A DNA stretch of 64,000 nucleotides from PSRF01 sp035457105 (GTDB lineage: Bacteria; Acidobacteriota; Blastocatellia; Pyrinomonadales; Pyrinomonadaceae): positions 5,488-69,487 of the forward strand of contig DATIBX010000836.1 in the NCBI GenBank assembly GCA_035457105.1, written 5' to 3'. Below, piece by piece: positions 17,125-25,667 of this stretch. The notes under the pieces were generated by a model. It searched no databases. It had not been told where the DNA came from and worked only from the letters and a program-made list of their open reading frames with translations. Both the position numbers and the translations under genes were made by a program. Every line of letters begins with the position of its first letter. The first letter of the stretch is position 1.

Positions 17125-17571
17125 TTAGTTGCCTGCTGCCGCTGCCTGGCGTTGAGCAATCCGCGCCGCCATTTGCTTCATTCTTTCGCGAATGGCCGTC
17201 AATCGCTGTTCGTAGTCCGGCACCTGTTTCACGAGTTTTTCCAGATGTCCCATTGCTTGCGGCGCATTGAACTCGCGTCGCAGATCTTCGATAAATGGTT
17301 CAAGTTTGGCATAAACGAAGAGGTGCTCACCGTTAGCGTCATTAAACATTTGAGCATCAATGGCGCCATTGTTTACGAACGAAGCTGCCATCTCCCAGTA
17401 GGATGTGACCATGCGGTAATAGCCGCTCTTGTCGCTCATCAATACGTTTATGAAATCCTCTACCTTTGTCGGGTTGAAGCTGAAGAACCAATTTCGAGCC
17501 TCACGCATTGTTGCCTCGCGTCGAAGGTCGTAAAGCTTCAAAATCAGATCAGCGTCTTTGTGTTTGCTCAT
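17125..17571 (-). CDS. Conserved hypothetical protein between lon and engB
   Basis: The 148-aa predicted all-helical soluble protein begins MSKHKDADLILKLYDLRREATMREARNWFF and ends in an Ala/Gln-rich helix (about 120-148). It has no signal peptide, membrane segment or Cys. The opening pattern (LYDLRRE..MREAR.W) resembles a group of short uncharacterised acidobacterial proteins, but I cannot name a domain. It shares strand with lon and engB, with 160 and 116 bp gaps, so co-transcription is possible but unproven. A hairpin lies upstream at 17668-17701. Confidence 0.7.
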   Translation of the reverse strand: MSKHKDADLILKLYDLRREATMREARNWFFSFNPTKVEDFINVLMSDKSGYYRMVTSYWEMAASFVNNGAIDAQMFNDANGEHLFVYAKLEPFIEDLRREFNAPQAMGHLEKLVKQVPDYEQRLTAIRERMKQMAARIAQRQAAAAGN

Positions 17572-17667
17572 TTTTCAGTGCTCCTCATGAATTAGAAGTA
17601 AGAAGGGGTGGAAGTTATGTCAGCGGTACTATGCTGACCCATCAGCATTAGAGTCCCATGCAAAGGA

Positions 17668-17701
17668 GATTCACGCTAGCCGAGAGTGGCTAGCGTGAAT
17701 C
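17668..17701 (-). terminator. 14-bp perfect hairpin after lon
   Basis: The arms GATTCACGCTAGCC and GGCTAGCGTGAATC (17668-17681, 17688-17701) are perfect complements around a 6-base loop, 31 bp past the lon stop codon. The U-run on the minus strand is weak (TCCTTTGC). It probably terminates or stabilises the lon transcript. Confidence 0.6.
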
Positions 17702-17731
17702 GCTTGAGTTAAATCGAACGGACTAGAAAAA

Positions 17732-20155
17732 TTAGCTGGTTTGGATACCTTGCGAAGGCGGTTCGGTGGTCCACAATGGAGGTGCCCCGTCGGCGGTTGC
17801 CGCGTCAGTCGGGCAGGCATCTTCAAGTGCTAGAGCCAACACGTCATCGATGGTATCGACGAAGTTAATAGTAAGCGAGTCCAGTACTTCTTCGGGCAGT
17901 TCGACCAGATCCTTCTCGTTGTCTTTCGGAAGAAGGATAGTATCAATCCCAAAGCGATGGGCTGCCAACAGCTTCTCTTTTACACCCCCGATAGGCAGCA
18001 CGCGACCGCGGAGCGTAATTTCACCGGTCATTGCGACATTCTTCTTAACCGGCACTCGAGCGAGCGCTGAAGCCATGGCCGTGGCCATCGTAATACCCGC
18101 TGACGGTCCGTCCTTCGGTATTGCGCCTTCCGGAATATGGATATGCAAGTCACGTTTACGGATGAAATCGAGACTCATTCCCAGGCGTTCAGATCGGGCC
18201 TTAATGCAGGTCAGAGCAGCCTGCGCAGATTCCTGCATAACCTCGCCGAGTTTTCCAGTAAGAGTTACGCCGCCGCGTCCTTTAACCAGAGTGGCTTCGA
18301 TTTGTAGGACTTCGCCACCTACCTCTGTCCAGGCAAGTCCAGTGGCAAGACCAATTTCACTCTCAGCTGCGACGCCCTGTTGTCTGAATTTGATCGGCCC
18401 CAGCATTTCGCGCACGCGCTCAGCATCGATACGGTCTTTTGCCTCTTCGCCAGCTTGTTCAGATACAAACTTACGAGCGATCTTGCGGCAACACGAACCA
18501 ATCTCGCGCTCCAGGTTGCGGACACCCGCTTCGCGAGTGTAGTGCCTGATCACTTCGAGAATACCTTCGTCCGTAAACTCAAGCTGCTCGATCTTCAAGC
18601 CGTTACCATCCGCTTGTTTCGGAACCAGATGGCGCTTGGCTATTTCGAGCTTCTCGCGTTCGGTATAACCAGATAAGCGCAGGATTTCGAGCCGATCCTG
18701 AAGTGCTGGTGGAATCGTGTGGAGAACATTAGCCGTAGCAATAAAGAAGACTTTGGACAGGTCGTACTCGACGTCCAAATAGTGATCCTGGAAGGTGTGA
18801 TTCTGTTCTGGATCAAGTACTTCTAGTAAAGCGGCGCTCGGGTCTCCCCGGAAGTCCGCGCCCAGCTTGTCGACTTCATCCAGCAGGAGCACCGGATTTA
18901 CTGTTCCAGCCTTTTTCATCATTTGAATGATTTGGCCGGGTAGGGCACCGATATAAGTGCGACGGTGACCGCGTATCTCAGCTTCGTCACGAACTCCACC
19001 TAATGACAAGCGAATGAACTTTCGTCCAGTCGCTCGTGCAATCGATTTTCCGAGGCTGGTTTTGCCAACGCCCGGAGGTCCGACGAAGCAGAGAATCGAG
19101 CCACGTGGATTTTTAACTAGTTGGCGCACCGCGAGATACTCGAGGATGCGTTCTTTGATTTTTTCCAGCCCGAAGTGATCGTCATTGAGGACCTCTTCGG
19201 CCTTGATCAAGTCTTTGATCTCTTTCGATTTCTGTTTCCAAGGCACACTTATGAGCCAGTCGATGTAGGTGCGTGAAACAGTACCTTCAGCTGACATTGG
19301 CGGCATCGCTTCCAGGCGATGGAGCTCCTGCATGGCCTTTTCTTTTGCCTCGTCAGTCATGCCAGCTTCTTCGATCTTCTTTTTGAGCTCTTCCAGTTCA
19401 GCCTTTTCGTCTTTACGCCCGAGTTCTTTGTGGATGGCTTTGATTTGCTCGTTGAGGTAGTACTCCTTCTGAGCTTTTTCCATCTGACGCTTAACTCGAG
19501 TCTGAATCGTGCGGTCGAGCTGACGCTTTTCGATCTCGGTTTCCAACAGCTCAGTCAACCGCTGCAGTCTCGCCTGCGTCGAGAAGATTTCGAGGAGCCC
19601 TTGTTTGTCTTCAACTGATATGCGCAACTGAGATGCGAGTGCATCCGCGAGATGCGAAGGCTCTTGATTTCTCAAGGCGGTCTGAAGGGCGTCGGTTTGC
19701 GTGTCGGGCGCTAATCGCAGATGTTGTTCGACCAGTTGTCCGACTTTTTGGATCAACGCATCAAGTCTGGTTCCTTCTTCGTTTACAACTGGTGCGCGGC
19801 GCACCAATGCCATAAAGGCGCCGTCGCTATTTTCAACGCGAACCGTAGTAGCGCGTTCCCGACCTTCGACCACAACCTTGATCTGACCGTTGTCTTGTTT
19901 CTGGGATTGCAGAATTCGGCCAAGTGTTCCGACTCCATAAATCTGTTCCGGGGTCGGTTCATCGACCGTGGCATCATGTTGGGTGGCTAAGAAGATAGTG
20001 CGGTCAGTGGCCAGCGCTTGCTCCAAAGCGCGAACCGAACCTGGACGTCCAATCTTGAAGGCAACCTTTGTGAAAGGAAATATGACGACGTCGCGGATCG
20101 GCACCATCGGATACCAGGCAACGTCGGCGGGGGTTCGATCTGAATATTCTTCCAT
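17732..20155 (-). CDS. lon: ATP-dependent protease Lon
   Basis: This 807-aa LonA protease degrades misfolded and regulatory proteins in the cytoplasm. The LAN substrate-binding domain occupies about 14-205 and a coiled-coil about 210-290. The AAA+ module has Walker A GPPGVGKTS and Walker B VLLLDEVDKLG. The serine-lysine peptidase domain carries the catalytic Ser in KDGPSAGIT and the Lys in the helix beginning GGVKEKLLAAHR. The C-terminal tail is Thr/Pro/Ala-rich. Length and motifs are complete. It follows clpX on the same strand. Confidence 0.97.
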   Translation of the reverse strand: MEEYSDRTPADVAWYPMVPIRDVVIFPFTKVAFKIGRPGSVRALEQALATDRTIFLATQHDATVDEPTPEQIYGVGTLGRILQSQKQDNGQIKVVVEGRERATTVRVENSDGAFMALVRRAPVVNEEGTRLDALIQKVGQLVEQHLRLAPDTQTDALQTALRNQEPSHLADALASQLRISVEDKQGLLEIFSTQARLQRLTELLETEIEKRQLDRTIQTRVKRQMEKAQKEYYLNEQIKAIHKELGRKDEKAELEELKKKIEEAGMTDEAKEKAMQELHRLEAMPPMSAEGTVSRTYIDWLISVPWKQKSKEIKDLIKAEEVLNDDHFGLEKIKERILEYLAVRQLVKNPRGSILCFVGPPGVGKTSLGKSIARATGRKFIRLSLGGVRDEAEIRGHRRTYIGALPGQIIQMMKKAGTVNPVLLLDEVDKLGADFRGDPSAALLEVLDPEQNHTFQDHYLDVEYDLSKVFFIATANVLHTIPPALQDRLEILRLSGYTEREKLEIAKRHLVPKQADGNGLKIEQLEFTDEGILEVIRHYTREAGVRNLEREIGSCCRKIARKFVSEQAGEEAKDRIDAERVREMLGPIKFRQQGVAAESEIGLATGLAWTEVGGEVLQIEATLVKGRGGVTLTGKLGEVMQESAQAALTCIKARSERLGMSLDFIRKRDLHIHIPEGAIPKDGPSAGITMATAMASALARVPVKKNVAMTGEITLRGRVLPIGGVKEKLLAAHRFGIDTILLPKDNEKDLVELPEEVLDSLTINFVDTIDDVLALALEDACPTDAATADGAPPLWTTEPPSQGIQTS

Positions 20156-20180
20156 GATTTAAGTAATTTTCCCTAGCCAT

Positions 20181-20217
20181 TGCAAAGAAGGCGAGCCGCT
20201 AAAACTGCCGTCTCGCC
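20181..20217 (-). terminator. Terminator of clpX
   Basis: On the minus strand GGCGAG (20217-20212) pairs with CTCGCC (20195-20190) and is followed by TTCTTTGC. It lies between the clpX stop and lon start, so lon probably also has its own promoter. Confidence 0.55.
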
Positions 20218-20297
20218 TCTCACTGAGAGATGTCTAATAGTAGATCATTTCCCGTGGGTGCGCTACTTTCCCGTTCGGACGCACTGGGACGAAAAGG

Positions 20298-21542
20298 TTA
20301 GGCTGCCGCGCCGTCGATTCCGGTTAAACCTTCACCAGGAACCGCACGTCGTCGTTCGACCATTTCGCTGTTGATTACGAACTCTTTTACGCGTTTCTGC
20401 GAGGGCAGGGTGTACATCGCGTCAAGCAGCAGTTCTTCGAGGATCATCATCAGGCCGCGGGCGCCAACTTTCCTCTCGACGGCTTGTCGGGCGACGGCCT
20501 TGAGAGCATCCTCGGTAAACTTGAGTTTGACGTTATCAAAATCGAATTTCTTCTGATATTGCTTTACGAGGGCGTTTTTCGGTTCGGTAAGGATTTTTAT
20601 TAAAGCGCCTTCATCGAGTTCGTGCAGGACGCCGGCTACGGGGAGTCGGCCAACAAACTCGGGGATCAGGCCAAAACGAATCAGGTCTTCCGGTTGAACT
20701 GCCGCGAGCGCTTCGGCATGGCGGTGCGATCCTGATTTAACTTCTGCATGAAAACCGAGCGACTTATTTCGCAGACGTCGTTCAATAACCTTTTCGAGTC
20801 CCACGAATGCGCCACCACAGATAAAGAGAATGTTGGTCGTGTCGACTGGGAAGAACTCCTGGTGTGGATGCTTACGGCCTCCCTGGGGGGGAACGTTGGC
20901 AACGGTGCCTTCCAGAATCTTCAGCAGTGCCTGTTGGACACCTTCACCCGATACGTCACGGGTGATGGACGGGTTTTCATCCTTGCGACAGATCTTGTCG
21001 ACTTCGTCAATATAGATGATGCCTTGTTGAGCTCGCTCTACATCGCCATTAGCAGCTTGTAATAGTTTGAGAATGATGTTCTCGACGTCTTCGCCCACGT
21101 AACCCGCTTCGGTCAGCGTGGTTGCATCTACGATGGTGAAGGGAACTGCCAGCATTCGCGCGAGTGTTTGCGCAAGTAAAGTTTTGCCTGTACCGGTGGG
21201 TCCAATCAGAAGGATGTTGGCCTTCTGAATTTCGACGTCACTGCGGCGGCGGCCAAGTTCGATCCGCTTGTAGTGTTGATACACAGCAACGGCCAGGCGC
21301 TTCTTTGTTTCATCCTGGCCGATTACGTATTCGTCTAAGAAGTTTTTGATTTCTCCCGGTTTGGGAAGCGGCGGTCTGGTCGCTACTGATTCCGCCTGTT
21401 GATCATCGGTAATGATCTCGTTGCAGATATCGATGCACTCGTTGCAAATGTAAACGGTTGGACCAGCAATGAGCTTCTTGACTTCGTTCTGTGATTTACC
21501 ACAGAACGAGCAGCGCAGAGTGTCGTCAGTTCGTCGTACCAT
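20298..21542 (-). CDS. clpX: ClpX ATPase subunit of Clp protease
   Basis: This 414-aa AAA+ unfoldase feeds substrates to ClpP. The N-terminal zinc-binding domain has C11, C14, C33 and C36. Walker A is GPTGTGKTLL, Walker B IIYIDEVDKI and the pore loop GYVGEDV; IGF-type ClpP-contact and sensor-2 GARGLM motifs complete it. It lies 35 bp downstream of clpP on the same strand, the usual clpP-clpX pairing. Confidence 0.97.
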   Translation of the reverse strand: MVRRTDDTLRCSFCGKSQNEVKKLIAGPTVYICNECIDICNEIITDDQQAESVATRPPLPKPGEIKNFLDEYVIGQDETKKRLAVAVYQHYKRIELGRRRSDVEIQKANILLIGPTGTGKTLLAQTLARMLAVPFTIVDATTLTEAGYVGEDVENIILKLLQAANGDVERAQQGIIYIDEVDKICRKDENPSITRDVSGEGVQQALLKILEGTVANVPPQGGRKHPHQEFFPVDTTNILFICGGAFVGLEKVIERRLRNKSLGFHAEVKSGSHRHAEALAAVQPEDLIRFGLIPEFVGRLPVAGVLHELDEGALIKILTEPKNALVKQYQKKFDFDNVKLKFTEDALKAVARQAVERKVGARGLMMILEELLLDAMYTLPSQKRVKEFVINSEMVERRRAVPGEGLTGIDGAAA

Positions 21543-21577
21543 ATGCTAAAGAGGAAGCTCCTTGAGACTCTTCGGGA

Positions 21578-22162
21578 TTACTCGCGGTGCGCGATGACCT
21601 CGTCTATTAAACCATATTCCTTGGCCTGCATGGCAGACATTATTTTATCGCGTTCAACATCACGTTCCACTGTGTCGTAGGACTGGCCCGTGTGTTTGGC
21701 GATAATCTGCGAGGTCAACTCGCGCATACGAAGAATTTCTTCAGCTTGAATTCTTATATCCGTCGCTTGGCCCTGCGATCCGCCCGACGGTTGGTGAATA
21801 AGGATTCGAGAATTCGGAAGAGCAAATCGTTTGCCTTTCGCACCCGCTGCAAGTAGCAGCGCACCCATCGATGCACATTGTCCGACACAGATCGTAGTCA
21901 CATCCGGACGAATGAACTGCATTGTGTCGTAAATTGCCATGCCGGCTGTGATTGAGCCGCCGGGTGAATTGATATAGAGGTTGATGTCCTTTTCGGGATC
22001 TTCAGCTTCGAGAAAGAGCAACTGAGCCACAATCAGATTTGCAATTTGATCATCAATCGGGGTACCGAGAAAAATAATGTTGTCCTTCAACAATCGCGAG
22101 TAGATATCAAAAGCACGTTCGCCTCGCGACGTTTGCTCAACAACCATTGGTACTAAAGCCAT
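21578..22162 (-). CDS. clpP: ClpP protease proteolytic subunit
   Basis: This 194-aa serine peptidase forms the two-ring chamber with ClpX. The catalytic triad is S98 (QCASMGA), H123 (LIHQPSGG) and D172 (ERDVERD). The N-terminal hydrophobic axial-loop segment MALVPMVVEQTSRGERAFDIYSRL matches the family. It sits between tig and clpX. Confidence 0.97.
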   Translation of the reverse strand: MALVPMVVEQTSRGERAFDIYSRLLKDNIIFLGTPIDDQIANLIVAQLLFLEAEDPEKDINLYINSPGGSITAGMAIYDTMQFIRPDVTTICVGQCASMGALLLAAGAKGKRFALPNSRILIHQPSGGSQGQATDIRIQAEEILRMRELTSQIIAKHTGQSYDTVERDVERDKIMSAMQAKEYGLIDEVIAHRE

Positions 22163-22265
22163 AACAGAAACCTCACTTGGAGCTATAGGGGAAATTGGAG
22201 TTCAGTGTTACGAAGATGTCTTTTGAGAATGAAACTTCATGAAGTGAGCCGGGGATAGAGCGGGA

Positions 22266-23615
22266 CTACTCATCCTGAGTACTACCTTCAACCTTATTCT
22301 CTTCTTCGCTCCACTCTTCTTCCGTTACGTGCGCATTCTCGATCAAAAAATCAAGCGCTTTACGATTGCGCAATCTGTGCGCGATGCTACGTTCGCCTCC
22401 ATCCTTTGTCAAGGCAGCCCGCACTTGCTCACGCGGCTGTCGCGACGCATTCGCAATGGACTCGATCTCAGCTTCAACTTCTTCATCTGAGACTTCGATT
22501 TTCTCTTCATCCGCAATCCGATCGAGCAACATTGTAGCCCTTACATCTTCTTCCGCCTGGACCTTCAATTCTTCGCGCGCGCCCTCCCAATTTACGTCGC
22601 GATTGCGGGGATCGATGCCGCGCGAAATCATGTCACGAACCACACTCTCGAGACGATGACTGGCCTGTTGATCAACCAGTGTCTGAGGTACTTCAAACTG
22701 GTGACCCTCAAGCAGCTTTTTCATCACTTCGCCGCGCAAACGGTGCGACGATTCATGTCCGGAACGCTGTTCGAGATCTTCTTTGATTTTGGCTCGCAAC
22801 GTTGAAACCGAATCGAACTCGTCCCCGAGACTCTTTGCCCATTCGTCGTCAACTTCGGGCAGTTCGCGGCGCCGGACGGCAGTCACTTGAACTTTGTAAT
22901 CGACCTTCTTTCCAGCGAGGCCGGCGGAGGTAAAATCGGCTGGATAGTCCACGATGAAATCTCGTGAATCGTCTGGTTTAGTGCCTTTCAAGTTGTCGGT
23001 GAACTCAGGTTGCACTCCTTCGCCGCCCAGTACGACTTCGACATCTTCAACCTTGATATCTTCTTCATCCGGTTGATCCACGAAGGTGCCCTGAACGTTG
23101 ATAGTCACTGTATCGCCCAGGTCTGCTGCGCGATCTTCGACCGGCTGCATTGATGCAGACGCCTCCCGCAGTCCTTCAATCGTTTTATCAACGTCGCTAT
23201 CCGTGATTGGTCGAACGCGTTTTACTGCTTCGAGTCCTTTATAAGTAGAGAGCGCTACATCTGGAAAAACTTCGACGCCCACTTTCACAGTGATTGGTTT
23301 GTCACCGAGAGTTTCGAGACCCTCGGTATTGTCAAGGTGAACATCTGGCTCACCGATTGCCGAAAGTGAATGCTCTCCGATAGCGCTGTTGACTGCGTCG
23401 GGAAGGAGTTCGCGCAATACGTCGCTTCTAATTTCGGTTTTATAACGATTTCGGACGACTGAACGCGGCGCATGGCCTTTGCGAAATCCGGGCACTGTTG
23501 CGGCCTTCGCGTACTCATCACTGATTCGATCGTAGGCCGTACGAATCTGTGCTGGCTCGATCTCGATTTTGATCTCTTTCCGTGTTGGGGAGATATCTGT
23601 TAATTCGGTCTTCAT
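22266..23615 (-). CDS. tig: Trigger factor
   Basis: About 449 aa from MKTELTDISPTRKEIKIE. It is the ribosome-bound chaperone with peptidyl-prolyl isomerase activity. The N-terminal ribosome-binding domain includes the signature GFRKGHAPRSVVRNRY (near 44-60). A central FKBP-type PPIase domain (about 150-250) and a helical C-terminal chaperone domain follow, ending in an acidic tail. A longer reading to 23729 is rejected because it would run through heptamer repeats and overlap the tRNA-Leu gene. The bases before the ATG are repeat sequence with no ribosome site. It heads the tig-clpP-clpX run. Confidence 0.95.
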   Translation of the reverse strand: MKTELTDISPTRKEIKIEIEPAQIRTAYDRISDEYAKAATVPGFRKGHAPRSVVRNRYKTEIRSDVLRELLPDAVNSAIGEHSLSAIGEPDVHLDNTEGLETLGDKPITVKVGVEVFPDVALSTYKGLEAVKRVRPITDSDVDKTIEGLREASASMQPVEDRAADLGDTVTINVQGTFVDQPDEEDIKVEDVEVVLGGEGVQPEFTDNLKGTKPDDSRDFIVDYPADFTSAGLAGKKVDYKVQVTAVRRRELPEVDDEWAKSLGDEFDSVSTLRAKIKEDLEQRSGHESSHRLRGEVMKKLLEGHQFEVPQTLVDQQASHRLESVVRDMISRGIDPRNRDVNWEGAREELKVQAEEDVRATMLLDRIADEEKIEVSDEEVEAEIESIANASRQPREQVRAALTKDGGERSIAHRLRNRKALDFLIENAHVTEEEWSEEENKVEGSTQDE

Positions 23616-23620
23616 TATAG

Positions 23621-23697
23621 TTGGGTCTTTGTTTCTTCGGTCTTGGGTCTTAGGTCTTTGGTCTTTCGAATGCCAAAGATCAAAAGCTAAAGACCAA
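23621..23697. repeat. GACCAAA heptamer array between tRNA-Leu and tig
   Basis: Units such as GGGTCTTTG, GGTCTTGGGTCTTAGGTCTTTGGTC run toward tig and invert into GCCAAAGATCAAAAGCTAAAGACC at the tRNA side. The array ends about six bases before the tig ATG, taking the place of a ribosome-binding site. Confidence 0.8.
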
Positions 23698-23699
23698 TT

Positions 23700-23784
<85 letters not shown>

Positions 23785-23892
23785 AAATTACTAATCAAAT
23801 AATACTTAACATCACGTCGATCTTGTACGGGCCAAAACTATATCACTGCATCTCAAAATCGTGTTAATGCACCCCCATATGGCGTCACTCCG

Positions 23893-24069
23893 CCGTAGGG
23901 GCGTCACTCCGTGGGCGCCCCAGTATTGATTACGAGACTTCGTTGGGAGTGAGGTTCTGACATGGCCTTTATCTGAGCTCACACCAGGGGCGCCCACGGA
24001 GTTACGGACCCGTTTTATCGTGTCGTTTAATCATAAGACACGGGCGCCCACGGAGTTGGCGCCCCTACA
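23893..24069. repeat. GGGCGCCCACGGAGT repeats (three copies)
   Basis: Three related units lie at about 23895-23921, 23986-24005 and 24041-24069, in both orientations, with core GGGCGCCCACGGAGT and flanking GGCGCCCCTAC. The last copy starts at the stop codon of the GntR-type gene. A fourth copy at 44328-44358 overlaps the stop codon of the monooxygenase gene. Confidence 0.85.
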
Positions 24070-24070
24070 A

Positions 24071-24328
24071 CTAACTGACGCGGTACTCGATTTTGGGTTT
24101 ACCGAGAAAGTCTTTGCCGGTGTGCTTTTTGATGAGACCCAACTGCTCCAACTCGTAATACGCCCGTTGAATCTCACCTCGGTCGACTGAAAGCTTCTGT
24201 GCCAGAGCATTAGGAGAGGGAAGGTTCTCACCTGAGGCGATGTGCTTACCTTTTATATGGTTTTCGATTTGTTCGCGGACCTGTAGGTAGACGGGATTGT
24301 GACTCAAATCTTTCAGTTCGATCTTCAT
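24071..24328 (-). CDS. Minimal GntR-family winged-helix regulator
   Basis: About 85 aa: a GntR-type DNA-binding domain and almost nothing else. NPVYLQVREQIENHIKGKHIASGENLPS and the recognition region ALAQKLSVDRGEIQRAYYELEQLGLI are diagnostic. No effector domain follows, so it is shorter than YtrA-type regulators. The ATG at 24328 gives a normal N-terminus; a TTG five codons upstream is also possible. It lies 69 bp downstream of the SIS-domain gene on the same strand and probably regulates the amino-sugar locus, as GntR proteins often do (NagR/YvoA), though that is inference. Confidence 0.8.
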   Translation of the reverse strand: MKIELKDLSHNPVYLQVREQIENHIKGKHIASGENLPSPNALAQKLSVDRGEIQRAYYELEQLGLIKKHTGKDFLGKPKIEYRVS

Positions 24329-24397
24329 GGGAGGTTCTTTCAAGTCTCAGACAATCACCCATAAATGGAGCGCGCACGTAAGTGACGCTCCTGGACA

Positions 24398-25423
24398 TCA
24401 TAGTGTCCTTGTTACTTTTGATAATGAGCGAGGTGAGTCGGGATTTAGTCCTTTCGCTTCGGCCAACAACGCTGCGAACAGCTGGCCGGGAACAATATAG
24501 GGAATCGGGGCCACAAACTCATCGATCTCCTTCGGCATTATGATTGAACGACTACATAGCTTCGCCGTGTCCAAGTCGCCAGTGATAGCTAGTGTATCTG
24601 CGTGGAGCTCACGCAGACGCTCAATCAAATTCTTAACGCCCGGCAACATCACTCCCGGCGGTGCGAACAAGATTACGGGGAAGTGTCTCTCTACCATCGC
24701 CAGCGGCCCATGTAGAAAGTCAGCAGATGAGAAGCGCTCAGCGACCACATAGCACGTCTCCATTAATTTCAGTGCCAGTTCATAAGCATTTGCGTAGGCC
24801 AGGCCGCGGCCCACAATGACGCAATTCTCCATGAAGACATATCGCTGCACCAACTCTAGAATCGCTGGCCTCTGCTCCAGGGCACGTTCGACGAAGTCTG
24901 GGATAACGTCATAGTCAAAAGTTGGTTTAGTCGCAGCCAATTCATTGGCGAGCATATAAAAGAGGAGCATCTGCCCCGTAAAAGTCTTCGTCGCCGCCAC
25001 TGAACGTTCACGTCCGCCGTGCGTCAGTAAAGTTTCGTCAACGAACCTGGTCATCGACGAGTTTGGCTCATTTGTAATACCAACAGTGAAGGCCCCGGAA
25101 GTGCGTGCGCTTTCAAGTACGCGATTGATGTCCTCACCTTCGCCCGATTGCGACACCCCAACTACCAAAGCGTGGTCTAACTTTAACTTTGCATTGTAAA
25201 TTGTGTGGACAGATGGCGCCGACAGTGAAACGGGAATGCCGGTTGTTATTTCGAGGAGGTATCGACCGAACAGTGAAGCGTTATCCGAACTCCCACGCGC
25301 CACCAGTACGATCAGATTTATATCACGCGATTTTATAAGCTTCCCGAGGCTCGCAAGCTTATTTCTTTCCTCGCTAATAGTTTTGGCGAGCGCTTGTGGT
25401 TGCTCGGTGATTTCCGAGAGCAT
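24398..25423 (-). CDS. SIS-domain amino-sugar isomerase/deaminase (NagB-II/GlmS-C-like)
   Basis: About 341 aa from the ATG at 25423 (a GTG three codons upstream is an alternative). Two SIS sugar-phosphate isomerase domains are present: the first with ARGSSDNA and GVSQSGEGED, the second with GRGLAYANAYELALKLMET and the catalytic-type segment FLHGPLAMV. The C-terminus ends in GLNPDSPRSLSKVTRTL, typical of GlmS-like isomerase modules. No glutaminase domain is present, so it is more likely the catabolic SIS-type glucosamine-6-phosphate deaminase (NagB-II) than GlmS. Its neighbours, a GH20 hexosaminidase and a NagX-like protein, support amino-sugar use. Confidence 0.85.
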   Translation of the reverse strand: MLSEITEQPQALAKTISEERNKLASLGKLIKSRDINLIVLVARGSSDNASLFGRYLLEITTGIPVSLSAPSVHTIYNAKLKLDHALVVGVSQSGEGEDINRVLESARTSGAFTVGITNEPNSSMTRFVDETLLTHGGRERSVAATKTFTGQMLLFYMLANELAATKPTFDYDVIPDFVERALEQRPAILELVQRYVFMENCVIVGRGLAYANAYELALKLMETCYVVAERFSSADFLHGPLAMVERHFPVILFAPPGVMLPGVKNLIERLRELHADTLAITGDLDTAKLCSRSIIMPKEIDEFVAPIPYIVPGQLFAALLAEAKGLNPDSPRSLSKVTRTL

Positions 25424-25479
25424 CAAGGACACGGTTCACTCAGACTCCACTCTCAATAATTTGGTATCGTGCTTTGCAC

Positions 25480-25665
25480 TTTATGCTTTGTACTTGGTAC
25501 TTTGGGCCTCGGCATTCATACGACCATGTCCGACATGCTTTAGCTCATCGTGCGTGTCGAAAGTGAATTACTTGTGGCCGGAACCCGACGAGCTAAAGCA
25601 TATCGGACGGCGTCGTTTCCTCATTTAGTGCAATACAAAGTACGAAGGACCAAGTACAAGTACAA
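25480..25665. repeat. Nested inverted repeat between SIS and GH20 genes
   Basis: The outer arms carry GTACTTGGTACTTTG and CAAAGTACGAAGGACCAAGTAC. Inner 30-base arms (25521-25550, 25586-25615) match at 25 of 30 positions and contain TGTCCGACATGCTTTAGCTC. A half copy of the inner arm is at 1881-1905. The outer right arm ends three bases before the GH20 start codon. Divergent promoters must lie within or beside it. Confidence 0.75.
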
Positions 25666-25667
25666 AC

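Noticed and set aside
24398..25423. Calling the SIS-domain gene glmS
   Set aside because: No N-terminal glutamine amidotransferase domain with its catalytic Cys; context points to amino-sugar catabolism.
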